DNA from: Methanobacteriota archaeon | Lineage (GTDB): Archaea > Hydrothermarchaeota > Hydrothermarchaeia > Hydrothermarchaeales > BMS3B | Reading direction: 5' to 3' | Assembly: GCA_013152995.1 (NCBI GenBank) | Contig: JAADFH010000004.1 | Coordinates: 1 to 9,988, forward strand | DNA length: 9,988 nucleotides | Part shown: positions 1-5,882 of the stretch, piece by piece | Layout of the letters: every line of letters begins with the position of its first letter | How positions within the stretch are numbered: position 1 is the first letter of the stretch | The notes under the pieces: generated by a model | Told to the model about the DNA's origin: nothing | What the model saw: the letters and a program-made list of their open reading frames with translations, nothing else | Databases searched by the model: none | Program-made: the position numbers and the translations under genes

Positions 1-240
1 GCTGACCTGGTAATACTGGACATAGCAATGCCAGAAATGAGCGGATGGGAAGTGTGCAAAGCGATAAAAGAAAACCCCCACACAAAACACATACCAGTGC
101 TGATGTTCACAGTCATGACCAGAGACGAGGACGTGACCAAAAGCTTTGAGTGCGGCGCAGACGCTCACCTGAAAAAGCCATTCACCATGGCTGAGCTGAT
201 TGAAGCTGTGGAAAGGCTGCTGGAGCGCAGCCGGGGGTAG
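1..240 (+). CDS. CheY-like response regulator receiver domain, C-terminal part (5' truncated by window edge)
   Basis: The reading frame is open from base 1 and ends at TAG 238-240, so only the last 79 residues are visible. They carry the receiver signature: a beta-3 strand with the phospho-acceptor Asp (LVILDIAMPEMSGWE, Asp at visible residue 7), the beta-4 region with the switch Thr (VLMFTVMT), and the beta-5 KKPF motif with the conserved Lys, followed by helix alpha-5. The protein stops soon after alpha-5, so it is either a stand-alone receiver or the C-terminal receiver of a longer hybrid protein; the missing 5' part decides which. The expected role is phosphotransfer signalling with an unseen histidine kinase. 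Codon use is odd for the window: Lys is AAA in 5 of 6 cases and Glu is often GAA, while the genes downstream use AAG and GAG heavily. The family call is secure; pathway and partner are unknown. Confidence 0.9.
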   Translation, partial: ADLVILDIAMPEMSGWEVCKAIKENPHTKHIPVLMFTVMTRDEDVTKSFECGADAHLKKPFTMAELIEAVERLLERSRG

Positions 241-274
241 CCTTGGTGGAGCTGCCTGCGCAGCAACATCTGCC

Positions 275-289
275 CCTAAGTTTATATTG
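275..289 (+). promoter_or_regulatory. Archaeal TATA box of the hisI unit
   Basis: TTTATAT lies at 281-287 in a 72-base gap, preceded by CCCTAAG, which could hold a BRE-like element. The usual spacing of about 26 bases from box centre puts transcription start near 309-312, almost on the hisI ATG at 313, so the mRNA would be leaderless or nearly so. A GGAGGT at 292-297 lies 15 bases before the ATG, too far for a normal SD, and would be outside the transcript. Spacing is inferred from general archaeal promoter rules, not measured. Confidence 0.65.
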
Positions 290-312
290 AGGGAGGTAAA
301 GAGCTTTTTCCT

Positions 313-657
313 ATGGATGAAATTCTGAGCAAGGTGAACTTCAGAATCAGGCTCGCCGGAGAGGAGCTGGCGATTGCGGTTGTGCAGGAGCACAGAACAA
401 AAGAGGTGCTCATGGTGGCGTTCATGAACCGCGAGGCTCTGGCAGAGACGCTGCGGAGCCGCAGGATGACCTACTACAGCACCTCCCGCAGGAAGCTGTG
501 GGTGAAGGGGGAAACCTCCGGAAACTACCAGCTATTGAAGGAAGCCAGGCTGGACTGCGACGGAGATGCGCTGCTGTTTGAGGTGGAGCAGGTGGGTGTG
601 GCATGCCACACCGGCAGGAGGAGCTGCTTCTACAGGCGCATCAGCGAGGGGGAGTGA
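313..657 (+). CDS. hisI: Phosphoribosyl-AMP cyclohydrolase HisI
   Basis: This gene encodes 114 residues, the usual size for a stand-alone archaeal/bacterial HisI without a fused HisE domain. The enzyme opens the purine ring of phosphoribosyl-AMP to give the ProFAR precursor, the third step of histidine biosynthesis, in the cytoplasm. Family signatures are visible: the Mg-binding DCDGD (residues 81-85), and the metal-binding CHTG (98-101) and SC (104-105) cluster; Cys82, Cys98 and Cys105 match the known zinc ligands of the family. ATG 313 is chosen because homology starts within the first residues and the TATA box at 281-287 leaves almost no leader. No other his gene is visible, so the pathway is dispersed here. 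The next gene starts 22 bases after the stop and is probably co-transcribed, although it has no evident link to histidine. Confidence 0.96.
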   Translation: MDEILSKVNFRIRLAGEELAIAVVQEHRTKEVLMVAFMNREALAETLRSRRMTYYSTSRRKLWVKGETSGNYQLLKEARLDCDGDALLFEVEQVGVACHTGRRSCFYRRISEGE

Positions 658-679
658 AAGAGAAGAGGAGTGGAAAATC

Positions 680-2476
680 ATGATTCTGGTCCCGGATACT
701 TCGGTTATTGTGGATGGAAGGATAACGAGGCTCGTGCAGGAGCGCCCCGGTGTCAGGGTTGTAATTGCCGAGGCTGTGGTGGCTGAGCTGGAGCACCAGG
801 CAAACCAGGGCAGGGAGAGCGGGTACCGCGGGCTTGAGGAGCTCATCACCCTGCGGCAGCTTCACAAAGATGGGGTGATTGAGCTTGAGTTTCACGGCGC
901 AAGACCCCATGAGAGGGAGTTCTATGCGATAGACGACATAATCAGGAGAACCGCCGCAGAGCTGGGGGGCACGCTGGTCACCAGCGACAGGATACAGGCG
1001 ATGGTGGCTGAGGCGAAGGGCATAGAGGTGCTGTACCTGCGCAAGGAGGAGAGCAGGCGGATGCCGCGCATACTTGAGTACTTTGACGACTCAACCATGT
1101 CGGTGCACCTGCGCGAGCGTGTTCCGCCGATGGCTAAGAAGGGCACCCCGGGGAACATGAGGCTGGTGCCCCTGGGGGAAAAGCCCATGGAGGAGCCAGA
1201 GCTGCAGCAGCTCGCCAAGGAGATAGTGGAGTTCGCCAGAATGGACAGGGACTCCTTCATAGAGATTGAGCGCAGGGGGGCTACGGTGGTGCAGATGCGT
1301 GAGGTGCGCATAGCCATAGCAAAGCCACCCTTCAGCGATGCCTTTGAGATAACCGCGGTCAGAGCAATTGCCAAGGTCTCCTTGGAGGACTACAGGCTGA
1401 GCGAGAAGCTCATAGAGAGGCTGAGGAGCAGCGCCGAGGGTATACTCGTTGCAGGACCGCCGGGCGCAGGCAAGAGCACCTTCTCGCAGGCTCTGGCGGA
1501 GTTCTACGCCTCCCTGGGCAAGATTGTCAAGACGATGGAGTCGCCGAGGGACCTGCAGGTGGGGCAGGAGATAAGCCAGTACGCACCTCTGGAGGGAGAT
1601 ATGGAGAAGACCGCCGACATACTGCTTCTCGTCCGCCCCGACAGGACGATATACGATGAGGTGCGCAAGACTAAGGACTTCAGGATATTTGCGGACATGC
1701 GCTTGGCTGGCGTGGGAATGGTGGGGGTGGTGCACGCCACCAAGGCTATAGACGCGCTTCAGAGGCTCATCGGCAGGGTTGAGCTGGGCATGATTCCCCA
1801 GATAGTTGACACAGTGATATTCATCAAGGACGGAAGGGTTGAGAAGGTTTACAGGATAGACTTCAGCGTCAAGGTGCCCCACGGCATGGCTGAGGCAGAC
1901 CTGGCGAGACCTGTGATAGAGGTGAGGGACTTTGAGAGCGGGGAGGTGGAGTACGAGATATACACCTTCGGCGATGAGACGGTGGTCATGCCGATAAAGG
2001 GTGAAGCACCGAAGAGCGCCGCCTCAAAGCTTGCAGAGGAGGCTGTGCTCAGGGAGGTGCGCAGGCGTCTCCCCGCCTCTGCAAGGGTGAACGTCAGGGT
2101 GGATGGCAACCGTGCCGTGGTGCAGGTGGATGAGAGGCATCTGCCGTCGCTGATAGGCAGGAAGGGCAGGAAGATTGCCAAGCTTGAGAAGAAGCTGGGG
2201 CTGCGCATAGATGTGCGCACCCTGGGCTCGTCTGAGGAGCCTGAGGGTGAAAGGCTGAGCGTGGAGGTGCGGGAGACCAAGCAGTACCTGCACTTAGTGC
2301 TGGGCAGGGAGCATGCGGGCAGGATGGTGAAGTTCTACGCGGGGGATGAGTACCTGTTCGTCGCCACCATAGGCAGAAAGGGCGAGGTGAAGCTTGCGAA
2401 GAACACCGAGATCGCCGAGACGCTGCTCAGGCATCTTGACGCAGGAGAGGAGCTGACCGCGGTGGCGGTGGAGTGA
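680..2476 (+). CDS. PINc/VapC-family ATPase with KH domain
   Basis: The protein has 598 residues in three parts. Residues 1-130 form a PIN nuclease-type domain with the acidic residues Asp6 (PDTSVIVDGRI), Glu36 (VAELEHQ) and Asp103 (TSDRIQ). Residues about 220-395 form a VirB11/PilT-like ATPase with Walker A GPPGAGKST (259-267, Lys265), an acidic DE pair at 326-327 and VHAT at 351-354. Residues about 470-515 form a KH domain with the GRKG loop at 493-496, followed by a short beta-rich tail. The architecture fits the archaeal COG1855 family, presumed to bind and perhaps cleave RNA with ATP use; its physiological substrate is not established to my knowledge. The start is ATG 680, with GAGGAG at 665-670 as SD and the PIN strand beginning at residue 2. 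The frame runs open upstream to 566, but that extension lies over hisI and has no PIN homology. It overlaps the next gene by GTGA, implying translational coupling. Confidence 0.93.
   Translation: MILVPDTSVIVDGRITRLVQERPGVRVVIAEAVVAELEHQANQGRESGYRGLEELITLRQLHKDGVIELEFHGARPHEREFYAIDDIIRRTAAELGGTLVTSDRIQAMVAEAKGIEVLYLRKEESRRMPRILEYFDDSTMSVHLRERVPPMAKKGTPGNMRLVPLGEKPMEEPELQQLAKEIVEFARMDRDSFIEIERRGATVVQMREVRIAIAKPPFSDAFEITAVRAIAKVSLEDYRLSEKLIERLRSSAEGILVAGPPGAGKSTFSQALAEFYASLGKIVKTMESPRDLQVGQEISQYAPLEGDMEKTADILLLVRPDRTIYDEVRKTKDFRIFADMRLAGVGMVGVVHATKAIDALQRLIGRVELGMIPQIVDTVIFIKDGRVEKVYRIDFSVKVPHGMAEADLARPVIEVRDFESGEVEYEIYTFGDETVVMPIKGEAPKSAASKLAEEAVLREVRRRLPASARVNVRVDGNRAVVQVDERHLPSLIGRKGRKIAKLEKKLGLRIDVRTLGSSEEPEGERLSVEVRETKQYLHLVLGREHAGRMVKFYAGDEYLFVATIGRKGEVKLAKNTEIAETLLRHLDAGEELTAVAVE
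2372..2393 (+). repeat. 22-base identical segment, copy 1 (in PINc-ATPase gene)
   Basis: An exact 22-base match to 5382-5403. Both copies are read in the same frame as GRKGEVK (here after ATI, in the C-terminal tail, residues about 565-571). It is not flanked by other repeat signs, so convergent coding of a basic RNA-binding loop or a small conversion tract are both possible. Confidence 0.7.
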
Positions 2477-3123
2477 TTCACAGGCAGGCGGTCTGCGACT
2501 ACAGGTTTCTGCTGAACAGGGGGTACAGCAGGAGCAGCGCCCTGAGGGTGGTTACCGAGAGGTACCGCCTGAGGGCTGAGCAGAGGAACCTGCTGCTCAG
2601 GAGCGTGTTCTCGGAGGAGGAGTGCAGGAGGCGCCGCAGGGTGAAGCTCAGCGCCGCAGATGTGGCTGGGGAGAGGCTGCTGGTTGATGGCTACAACCTG
2701 CTGATAACCGTGGAGTGCTGGAAGCTGGGCATGCCGGTGCTGAGGTGCGATGACGGGTTTCTGAGGGACTTCAGGGGTGTTTACGGGAAGTACAGAGCTC
2801 AGCCCTGCCTCACACGCTCGGCGCTTGAGAGCATCTTCAGCACCCTGAGGAGGCTTGAGCCGGAGAGCGTGCTCATGGTGTTTGACAGCATGGTGAGCAG
2901 GAGCGGTGAGCTCTGCAGCTGGATAAACAGGCTTGAGACAGGGCTGAGGCTGGTGGCGGAGACCGCCCGCTCTCCTGATGCGGTGCTGCGCTCAGAGCAA
3001 GGGGTGGCGTGCACAGGAGACACGGCGGTGATAGACGGGTGCAGCGCCGTGCTTGACCTGGCGGCTGAGGTTATTCCTCACGCCTACCCGCTCAGCATGC
3101 CTGAGTGTAAAGGTTTATATTAG
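2473..3123 (+). CDS. DUF434/DUF5616-type protein, possible NYN/PIN-like nuclease
   Basis: The protein has 216 residues. The N-terminal part (5-58) matches the DUF434 pattern as I know it: an Asp-containing helix, LLNRGYSRSSAL, then a V..RY.L repeat and an Arg/Glu-rich helix. The C-terminal part (68-205) contains VDGYNLL (71-77), CDDG (92-95), LMVFDS (134-139), SPDA (167-170) and CTGDTAVIDGC (180-190). That series of strand-end acidic residues (Asp72, Asp93/94, Asp138, Asp169, Asp183, Asp188) resembles the acidic layout of NYN/PIN nucleases. The nuclease idea is inference; the established annotation is an uncharacterised archaeal protein. GTG 2473 is chosen because it gives the GTGA overlap with the PINc-ATPase stop and DUF434 similarity begins immediately after. 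The last codons carry the TATA box of the next unit. Coupling to a PIN-ATPase suggests a shared RNA-related job. Confidence 0.85.
   Translation: MIHRQAVCDYRFLLNRGYSRSSALRVVTERYRLRAEQRNLLLRSVFSEEECRRRRRVKLSAADVAGERLLVDGYNLLITVECWKLGMPVLRCDDGFLRDFRGVYGKYRAQPCLTRSALESIFSTLRRLEPESVLMVFDSMVSRSGELCSWINRLETGLRLVAETARSPDAVLRSEQGVACTGDTAVIDGCSAVLDLAAEVIPHAYPLSMPECKGLY
3108..3121 (+). promoter_or_regulatory. Archaeal TATA box of the PAC2-to-radical-SAM unit
   Basis: TTTATAT lies at 3114-3120, in the same context (purine-rich GTAAAGG upstream, TA downstream) as the hisI box. It overlaps the last codons and stop of the DUF434-type gene. The predicted transcription start is near 3142-3145, leaving a leader of about 10 bases that holds the GAGGAG SD (3143-3148) before ATG 3154. 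This spacing makes a separate transcription unit likely, although read-through from upstream is also possible. Confidence 0.65.
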
Positions 3124-3153
3124 CAGGCTGGCAGGATAAATAGAGGAGATGAG

Positions 3154-3867
3154 ATGAGCAGGCAGGTGAGGGTGAAGGTCACGGGCAGCATCCCGGAGGA
3201 GACGGTGATAGTGGAGGGTCTCCCGGGAGTGGGACTGGTTGGCGGGATAGCCGCAAGCTACATGATTCACCAGCTTGAGATGGAGCTGGCTGGCTACATT
3301 GAGTCGCCGCACCTGCCGCCTGTGGCAATGCTGCAGCAGGGCATAGCCAGGCACCCCTTCAGAATCTACACCAAGAACAGGCTGACGGTGCTGTACAGCG
3401 AGGTGCCCGTGGCTCCTGGGTATGTGCACGAGCTCAGCAAGGGCATAGTGGAGTGGGCGCACAGCGTGAACGCAAGCCAGGTGATAACCCTGGCAGGCAT
3501 CCCCTCGCCGATGCGCGAGCCGGCGGTGTACGGAGCCGCCGCCACCAAGGAGATGGTGGATTACCTGAAGGAGAACAGCATAAGCGTGATGGAGGAAGGG
3601 GTGGTGAGCGGCATGCCGGGGCAGGTGCTCCTGGACTGCGCGGCGCTCGGCATTCCCGCCTTCTGCCTGCTTGCCCAGACTCCGGGGATGAACCCAGACC
3701 CAGCGGGTGCGGCAGAGCTTATCAAGGTGCTCAACAGGCTGCACGGGCTTGGCATAGATGTTGAGCCCCTGCTGAAGGAAGCCAAGGAGATTGAAGCCAA
3801 GATGGAGGAGCTGGCAAAGCAGACCAGGAAGATGAAGCAGCAGGAGACACTGCCAATGTTCTACTGA
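3154..3867 (+). CDS. PAC2-family protein (proteasome assembly chaperone family)
   Basis: The protein has 237 residues with the PAC2 layout. An N-terminal strand is followed by EGLPGVGLVGGIAASYMI (21-38), a central region with TLAGIPSP (112-119) in place of the frequent GG-loop, and the late SGMPGQVLLDCAALGIPAFCLLAQT segment (152-176, quoted by its ends SGMPG and LLAQT), PDP at 181-183 and a charged helical tail (205-230). Archaeal PAC2 proteins are homologues of eukaryotic Pac1/Pac2 and some bind the 20S proteasome through C-terminal HbYX tails; here the last three residues are Met-Phe-Tyr, a near match. The client and function of this member are unproven. The start is ATG 3154, with GAGGAG five bases upstream. 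The DUF473-type gene follows 12 bases after the stop. Confidence 0.9.
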   Translation: MSRQVRVKVTGSIPEETVIVEGLPGVGLVGGIAASYMIHQLEMELAGYIESPHLPPVAMLQQGIARHPFRIYTKNRLTVLYSEVPVAPGYVHELSKGIVEWAHSVNASQVITLAGIPSPMREPAVYGAAATKEMVDYLKENSISVMEEGVVSGMPGQVLLDCAALGIPAFCLLAQTPGMNPDPAGAAELIKVLNRLHGLGIDVEPLLKEAKEIEAKMEELAKQTRKMKQQETLPMFY

Positions 3868-3879
3868 GGAGGTGGCTGC

Positions 3880-4260
3880 ATGAAGGTTTACGGAATCACG
3901 GGAATATCAAGAAAGGTTATAGATGAGCTGGTTGAGCATGGTATAAAGAGCGTTGAGCTGAGAAGCTCGCAGAACGTGCTTGCCGCCTCCAGGGCAAAGG
4001 AGGGCGACCTGGTGTTCCTCACACCCAGGAGCCAGGATGAGCTGGTGCCCGGGGCTGAGGGCGTGCTTGCCAGAATCCTGGAGAAGAACGTTGGTCTCCA
4101 CCGCATCGCCTTCGGCAGCGAGGAGGCTGAGGAAAGGGAGATGATGGTTGCGAGGCTGAAGCTCAGCTTAGTGAACATCTGCAGGGCTGCGGAGTATGAG
4201 AGAACCGGCAACTGCGAGGTTGTGTTCAGGTTCAGAGCAAGAGCTTTTGAGTGCTGGTAG
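3880..4260 (+). CDS. DUF473-type protein of unknown function
   Basis: The protein has 126 residues with no signal peptide or membrane segment. Visible traits are an N-terminal strand-helix (MKVYGITGISRKVIDELV), VELRSSQN at 25-32, GDLVFLTP (42-49), and a strand-turn-strand PGAEGVLARI (57-66) followed by HRIAF (74-78) and EEREMMVARLKLSLVNICRA around 84-103. The order matches my memory of DUF473, a family of methanogens and relatives; I could not confirm it by search. GDxVFLT followed by GAxGVxARI also recalls PUA/ASCH-like beta barrels, which often bind RNA; that is inference only. The start is ATG 3880, with GAGGAGGTG ending five or six bases upstream. The gene sits 12 bases after the PAC2 gene and 12 bases before aIF1A, so it is almost certainly co-transcribed with translation and ribosome-maturation genes. 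Confidence 0.75.
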   Translation: MKVYGITGISRKVIDELVEHGIKSVELRSSQNVLAASRAKEGDLVFLTPRSQDELVPGAEGVLARILEKNVGLHRIAFGSEEAEEREMMVARLKLSLVNICRAAEYERTGNCEVVFRFRARAFECW

Positions 4261-4272
4261 AGAGGTGATTGA

Positions 4273-4575
4273 TTGAGACCAGAGCCTGAGGAAGATGAAG
4301 AGGCTGCATTGCGGAGGCTGAGGCTGCCCAAGGAGGGCGAGGTGCTGGGCGTGGTTGAGCAGATGTTCGGCGGCTCACGCATGCTGGTGCGCTGCAAGGA
4401 CAACAAGCTGCGCATGGTGCGCATCCCCGGCAAAATAAGGCGCCGGGTGTGGATCAAGGTGGGGGATGTGGTGATAGTGAAGCCCTGGGAGGTGCAGGGT
4501 GACAAGAAGGGGGATGTTGTGTGGCGCTACACCAAGCCCCAGGTGGACAGGCTGATAAGCATGGGGCTGCTGTAG
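4273..4575 (+). CDS. eif1A: Translation initiation factor aIF1A
   Basis: The protein has 100 residues, normal for archaeal IF1A. It has an acidic N-terminal tail (EPEEDEEA), then the S1/OB-fold core: GEVLGVVEQMFGGSRMLVRC (22-41), RMVRIPGKIRRRVWIKVGD (47-65, RGK-type basic loop replaced by IPGKIRRR), DVVIVKPW and DKKGDVVWRYT (76-86). The last helix is KPQVDRLISMGLL. It acts in the A site of the small subunit with aIF1 and aIF2 during start selection, and the eukaryotic eIF1A works the same way. The start is TTG 4273, with GAGGTG at 4262-4267 and a five-base spacer; no in-frame ATG occurs before the OB core. Its stop is one base from the rio1 ATG, so the two are coupled. Confidence 0.96.
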   Translation: MRPEPEEDEEAALRRLRLPKEGEVLGVVEQMFGGSRMLVRCKDNKLRMVRIPGKIRRRVWIKVGDVVIVKPWEVQGDKKGDVVWRYTKPQVDRLISMGLL

Positions 4576-4576
4576 A

Positions 4577-5413
4577 ATGGAGGAAGAGCTCAGAAGGCTG
4601 GACGCAGAGATTGACAGGCTGAGGCGCAGGCTGAGGGGAGCGGAGGAGCTGAAGGTAGCCAGCTACGTGCTTGACCGCCAGACGCTGCTCTCCCTCTACA
4701 GGTTAGCCAACAGGGGCTACATTGATGTGATGCGGGGATGCATAAAGATGGGCAAGGAGTCCTGCGTTTTTCTGGCGGAGAGCAGGAGCGGCGAGAGGGT
4801 GGCGGTGAAGATTCACCGCATAGCCACTGCGGAGTTCAAGGCGATAACCAAGTACATAACTGGCGACCCCAGGTTCAAAAGCTTCAGAAGGACCAGGCGC
4901 GGGATAGTGCTCACCTGGGTGAGGAAGGAGTTCAAGAATCTGGAGACTGCCCACGCCGCTGGAGTTGCGGTGCCGAAGCCCCTCACCTTTCTGAACAATG
5001 TTATAGTGATGGAGCTGATTGAGGATGCGGGCGCGCCTGCACCCATGCTGAGGGATGCGGAGCTTGAGTCGCCTGAGAGCTTCTTCAGCGCACTTCTGCA
5101 GGAGCTCAGGAAGCTGTACGCAGACGCTAAGCTGGTGCACGCTGACCTGAGCGAGTACAACGTGCTGGTGAGGGAGCAGAAGCCGGTGCTCATTGACCTC
5201 TCCTCCGCCGTGCCCCTGGAGCACCCGTATGCTGAAGAGTTCCTGAGCAGGGACGTGTACAACCTCACAAGATATTTCAGTAGGTACTTTCCGCTGGAGT
5301 ATGAAGCGGTGTACCGCAGCATAGCAGGTGATGACAGTGGAGTATCTGAGGATTCCCAGAGAGAGGGTAGGGGTGCTCATCGGCAGAAAGGGCGAGGTGA
5401 AGCGCAGGATTGA
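4577..5413 (+). CDS. rio1: RIO1-type serine/threonine protein kinase/ATPase
   Basis: The protein has 278 residues. A short charged coiled coil (1-26) precedes the RIO kinase core: P-loop IKMGKESCVFLA (56-67), catalytic Lys78 in VAVKIHR, TAEFK and YITGDPRFK (93-101), hinge-region VMELIED (144-150), catalytic loop LVHADLSEYNVL (186-197; Asp190, Asn195) and metal-binding Asp207 in LIDLSSAV. The HADLSEYN loop and the lack of a winged-helix N-domain make it RIO1, but GKES in the P-loop is RIO2-like. RIO1 acts in late 18S/16S maturation and release of the Dim2/Nob1 factors; the next gene is Dim2-like, which supports that job. ATG 4577 is one base after the aIF1A stop. The last 26-27 residues (about 252-278) look like non-homologous sequence and overlap the KH gene by 77-86 bases; a frame error or recent stop loss is possible. 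Confidence 0.93.
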   Translation: MEEELRRLDAEIDRLRRRLRGAEELKVASYVLDRQTLLSLYRLANRGYIDVMRGCIKMGKESCVFLAESRSGERVAVKIHRIATAEFKAITKYITGDPRFKSFRRTRRGIVLTWVRKEFKNLETAHAAGVAVPKPLTFLNNVIVMELIEDAGAPAPMLRDAELESPESFFSALLQELRKLYADAKLVHADLSEYNVLVREQKPVLIDLSSAVPLEHPYAEEFLSRDVYNLTRYFSRYFPLEYEAVYRSIAGDDSGVSEDSQREGRGAHRQKGRGEAQD

Positions 5414-5882
5414 GAGGGAGCTCAAGGTCAAGCTTGAGGTTGACAGCGAGGGGCTTGTGAAGATAATACCCGCTGGCGACCCGCTCTCTGCCTGGATTGC
5501 CAGAGACATAGTCAGGGCGATTGCGAGGGGGATTAATCCGGAGAAGGCGATGCGCCTGATGGACGAGGAGAACGTGCTTGAGGTTATTGACCTCACCGAG
5601 TACCTGCGCACCCCTAAGGCTCTGGCGAGGCAGAAGGCGAGAATCATAGGCAGCAAGGGGAAGACCAGGAGGTATATTGAGAGCACCACCGGCGTTACCA
5701 TGAGCGTGTACGGCAAGAGTGTTGCCATACTGGGCGGCTACGATGAGGTGGCTGCCGCAAGGGAGGCGGTGCTCATGCTCATCCAGGGCAGACCTCACAG
5801 CGTGGTCTACCGCTACCTTGATGCCAAGGCGAGGGAGCTCAAGGAGAAGTGGGCAACCACCCTCTGGAAGAAGCCATGGTAG
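5337..5882 (+). CDS. Dim2/Pno1-like protein with two KH domains
   Basis: With the start chosen here the protein has 181 residues. KH1 carries VLIGRKGEVKRRIE, with the GRKG loop at residues 15-18. KH2 carries ARIIGSKGKTRRYIE, with GSKG at about residues 107-110, followed by VAILGGYDEVAAAREAVLML and GRPHSVVYRYLD, the classical end of archaeal Dim2/Pno1 proteins. The family binds the 3' end region of small-subunit rRNA and helps the Nob1 nuclease in maturation; archaeal versions also contact aIF2. Three starts are possible: GTG 5328, ATG 5331 and GTG 5337. I prefer 5337 because AGGTGATG at 5326-5333 is an excellent SD only for that codon (five-base spacer from AGGTGA) and the homologous MEYLRIPRERVGVLIG pattern begins there. 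It follows rio1 with a long overlap, and its stop overlaps the start of the radical SAM gene. Confidence 0.92.
   Translation: MEYLRIPRERVGVLIGRKGEVKRRIERELKVKLEVDSEGLVKIIPAGDPLSAWIARDIVRAIARGINPEKAMRLMDEENVLEVIDLTEYLRTPKALARQKARIIGSKGKTRRYIESTTGVTMSVYGKSVAILGGYDEVAAAREAVLMLIQGRPHSVVYRYLDAKARELKEKWATTLWKKPW
5382..5403 (+). repeat. 22-base identical segment, copy 2 (in KH1 loop of Dim2-like gene)
   Basis: The partner of 2372-2393. Here GRKGEVK is the GXXG loop of KH1. The bases on both sides differ from copy 1 apart from a shared CAT three bases upstream. Confidence 0.7.

Noticed and set aside
251..264. Small hairpin (GCTGC, four-base loop, GCAGC) ten bases after the receiver stop, and a T5 run at 305-309
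   Set aside because: The stem is only five pairs and is not followed by a T run; the T5 run lies 40 bases farther, at the predicted hisI start. Neither is a convincing terminator.
566..679. N-terminal extension of the PINc-ATPase frame
   Set aside because: It lies inside hisI in another frame, has no PIN similarity and lacks an SD, while ATG 680 has GAGGAG nine bases upstream.
1091..1882. 263-codon minus-strand open frame opposite the PINc-ATPase
   Set aside because: No recognisable domain, and the plus strand carries clear Walker A and PIN motifs there.
4703..5728. Long open frame on the minus strand (341 codons) opposite rio1 and the KH gene
   Set aside because: It is the antisense shadow of two recognised genes; the translation is Leu/His/Ser-rich without motifs or an SD.
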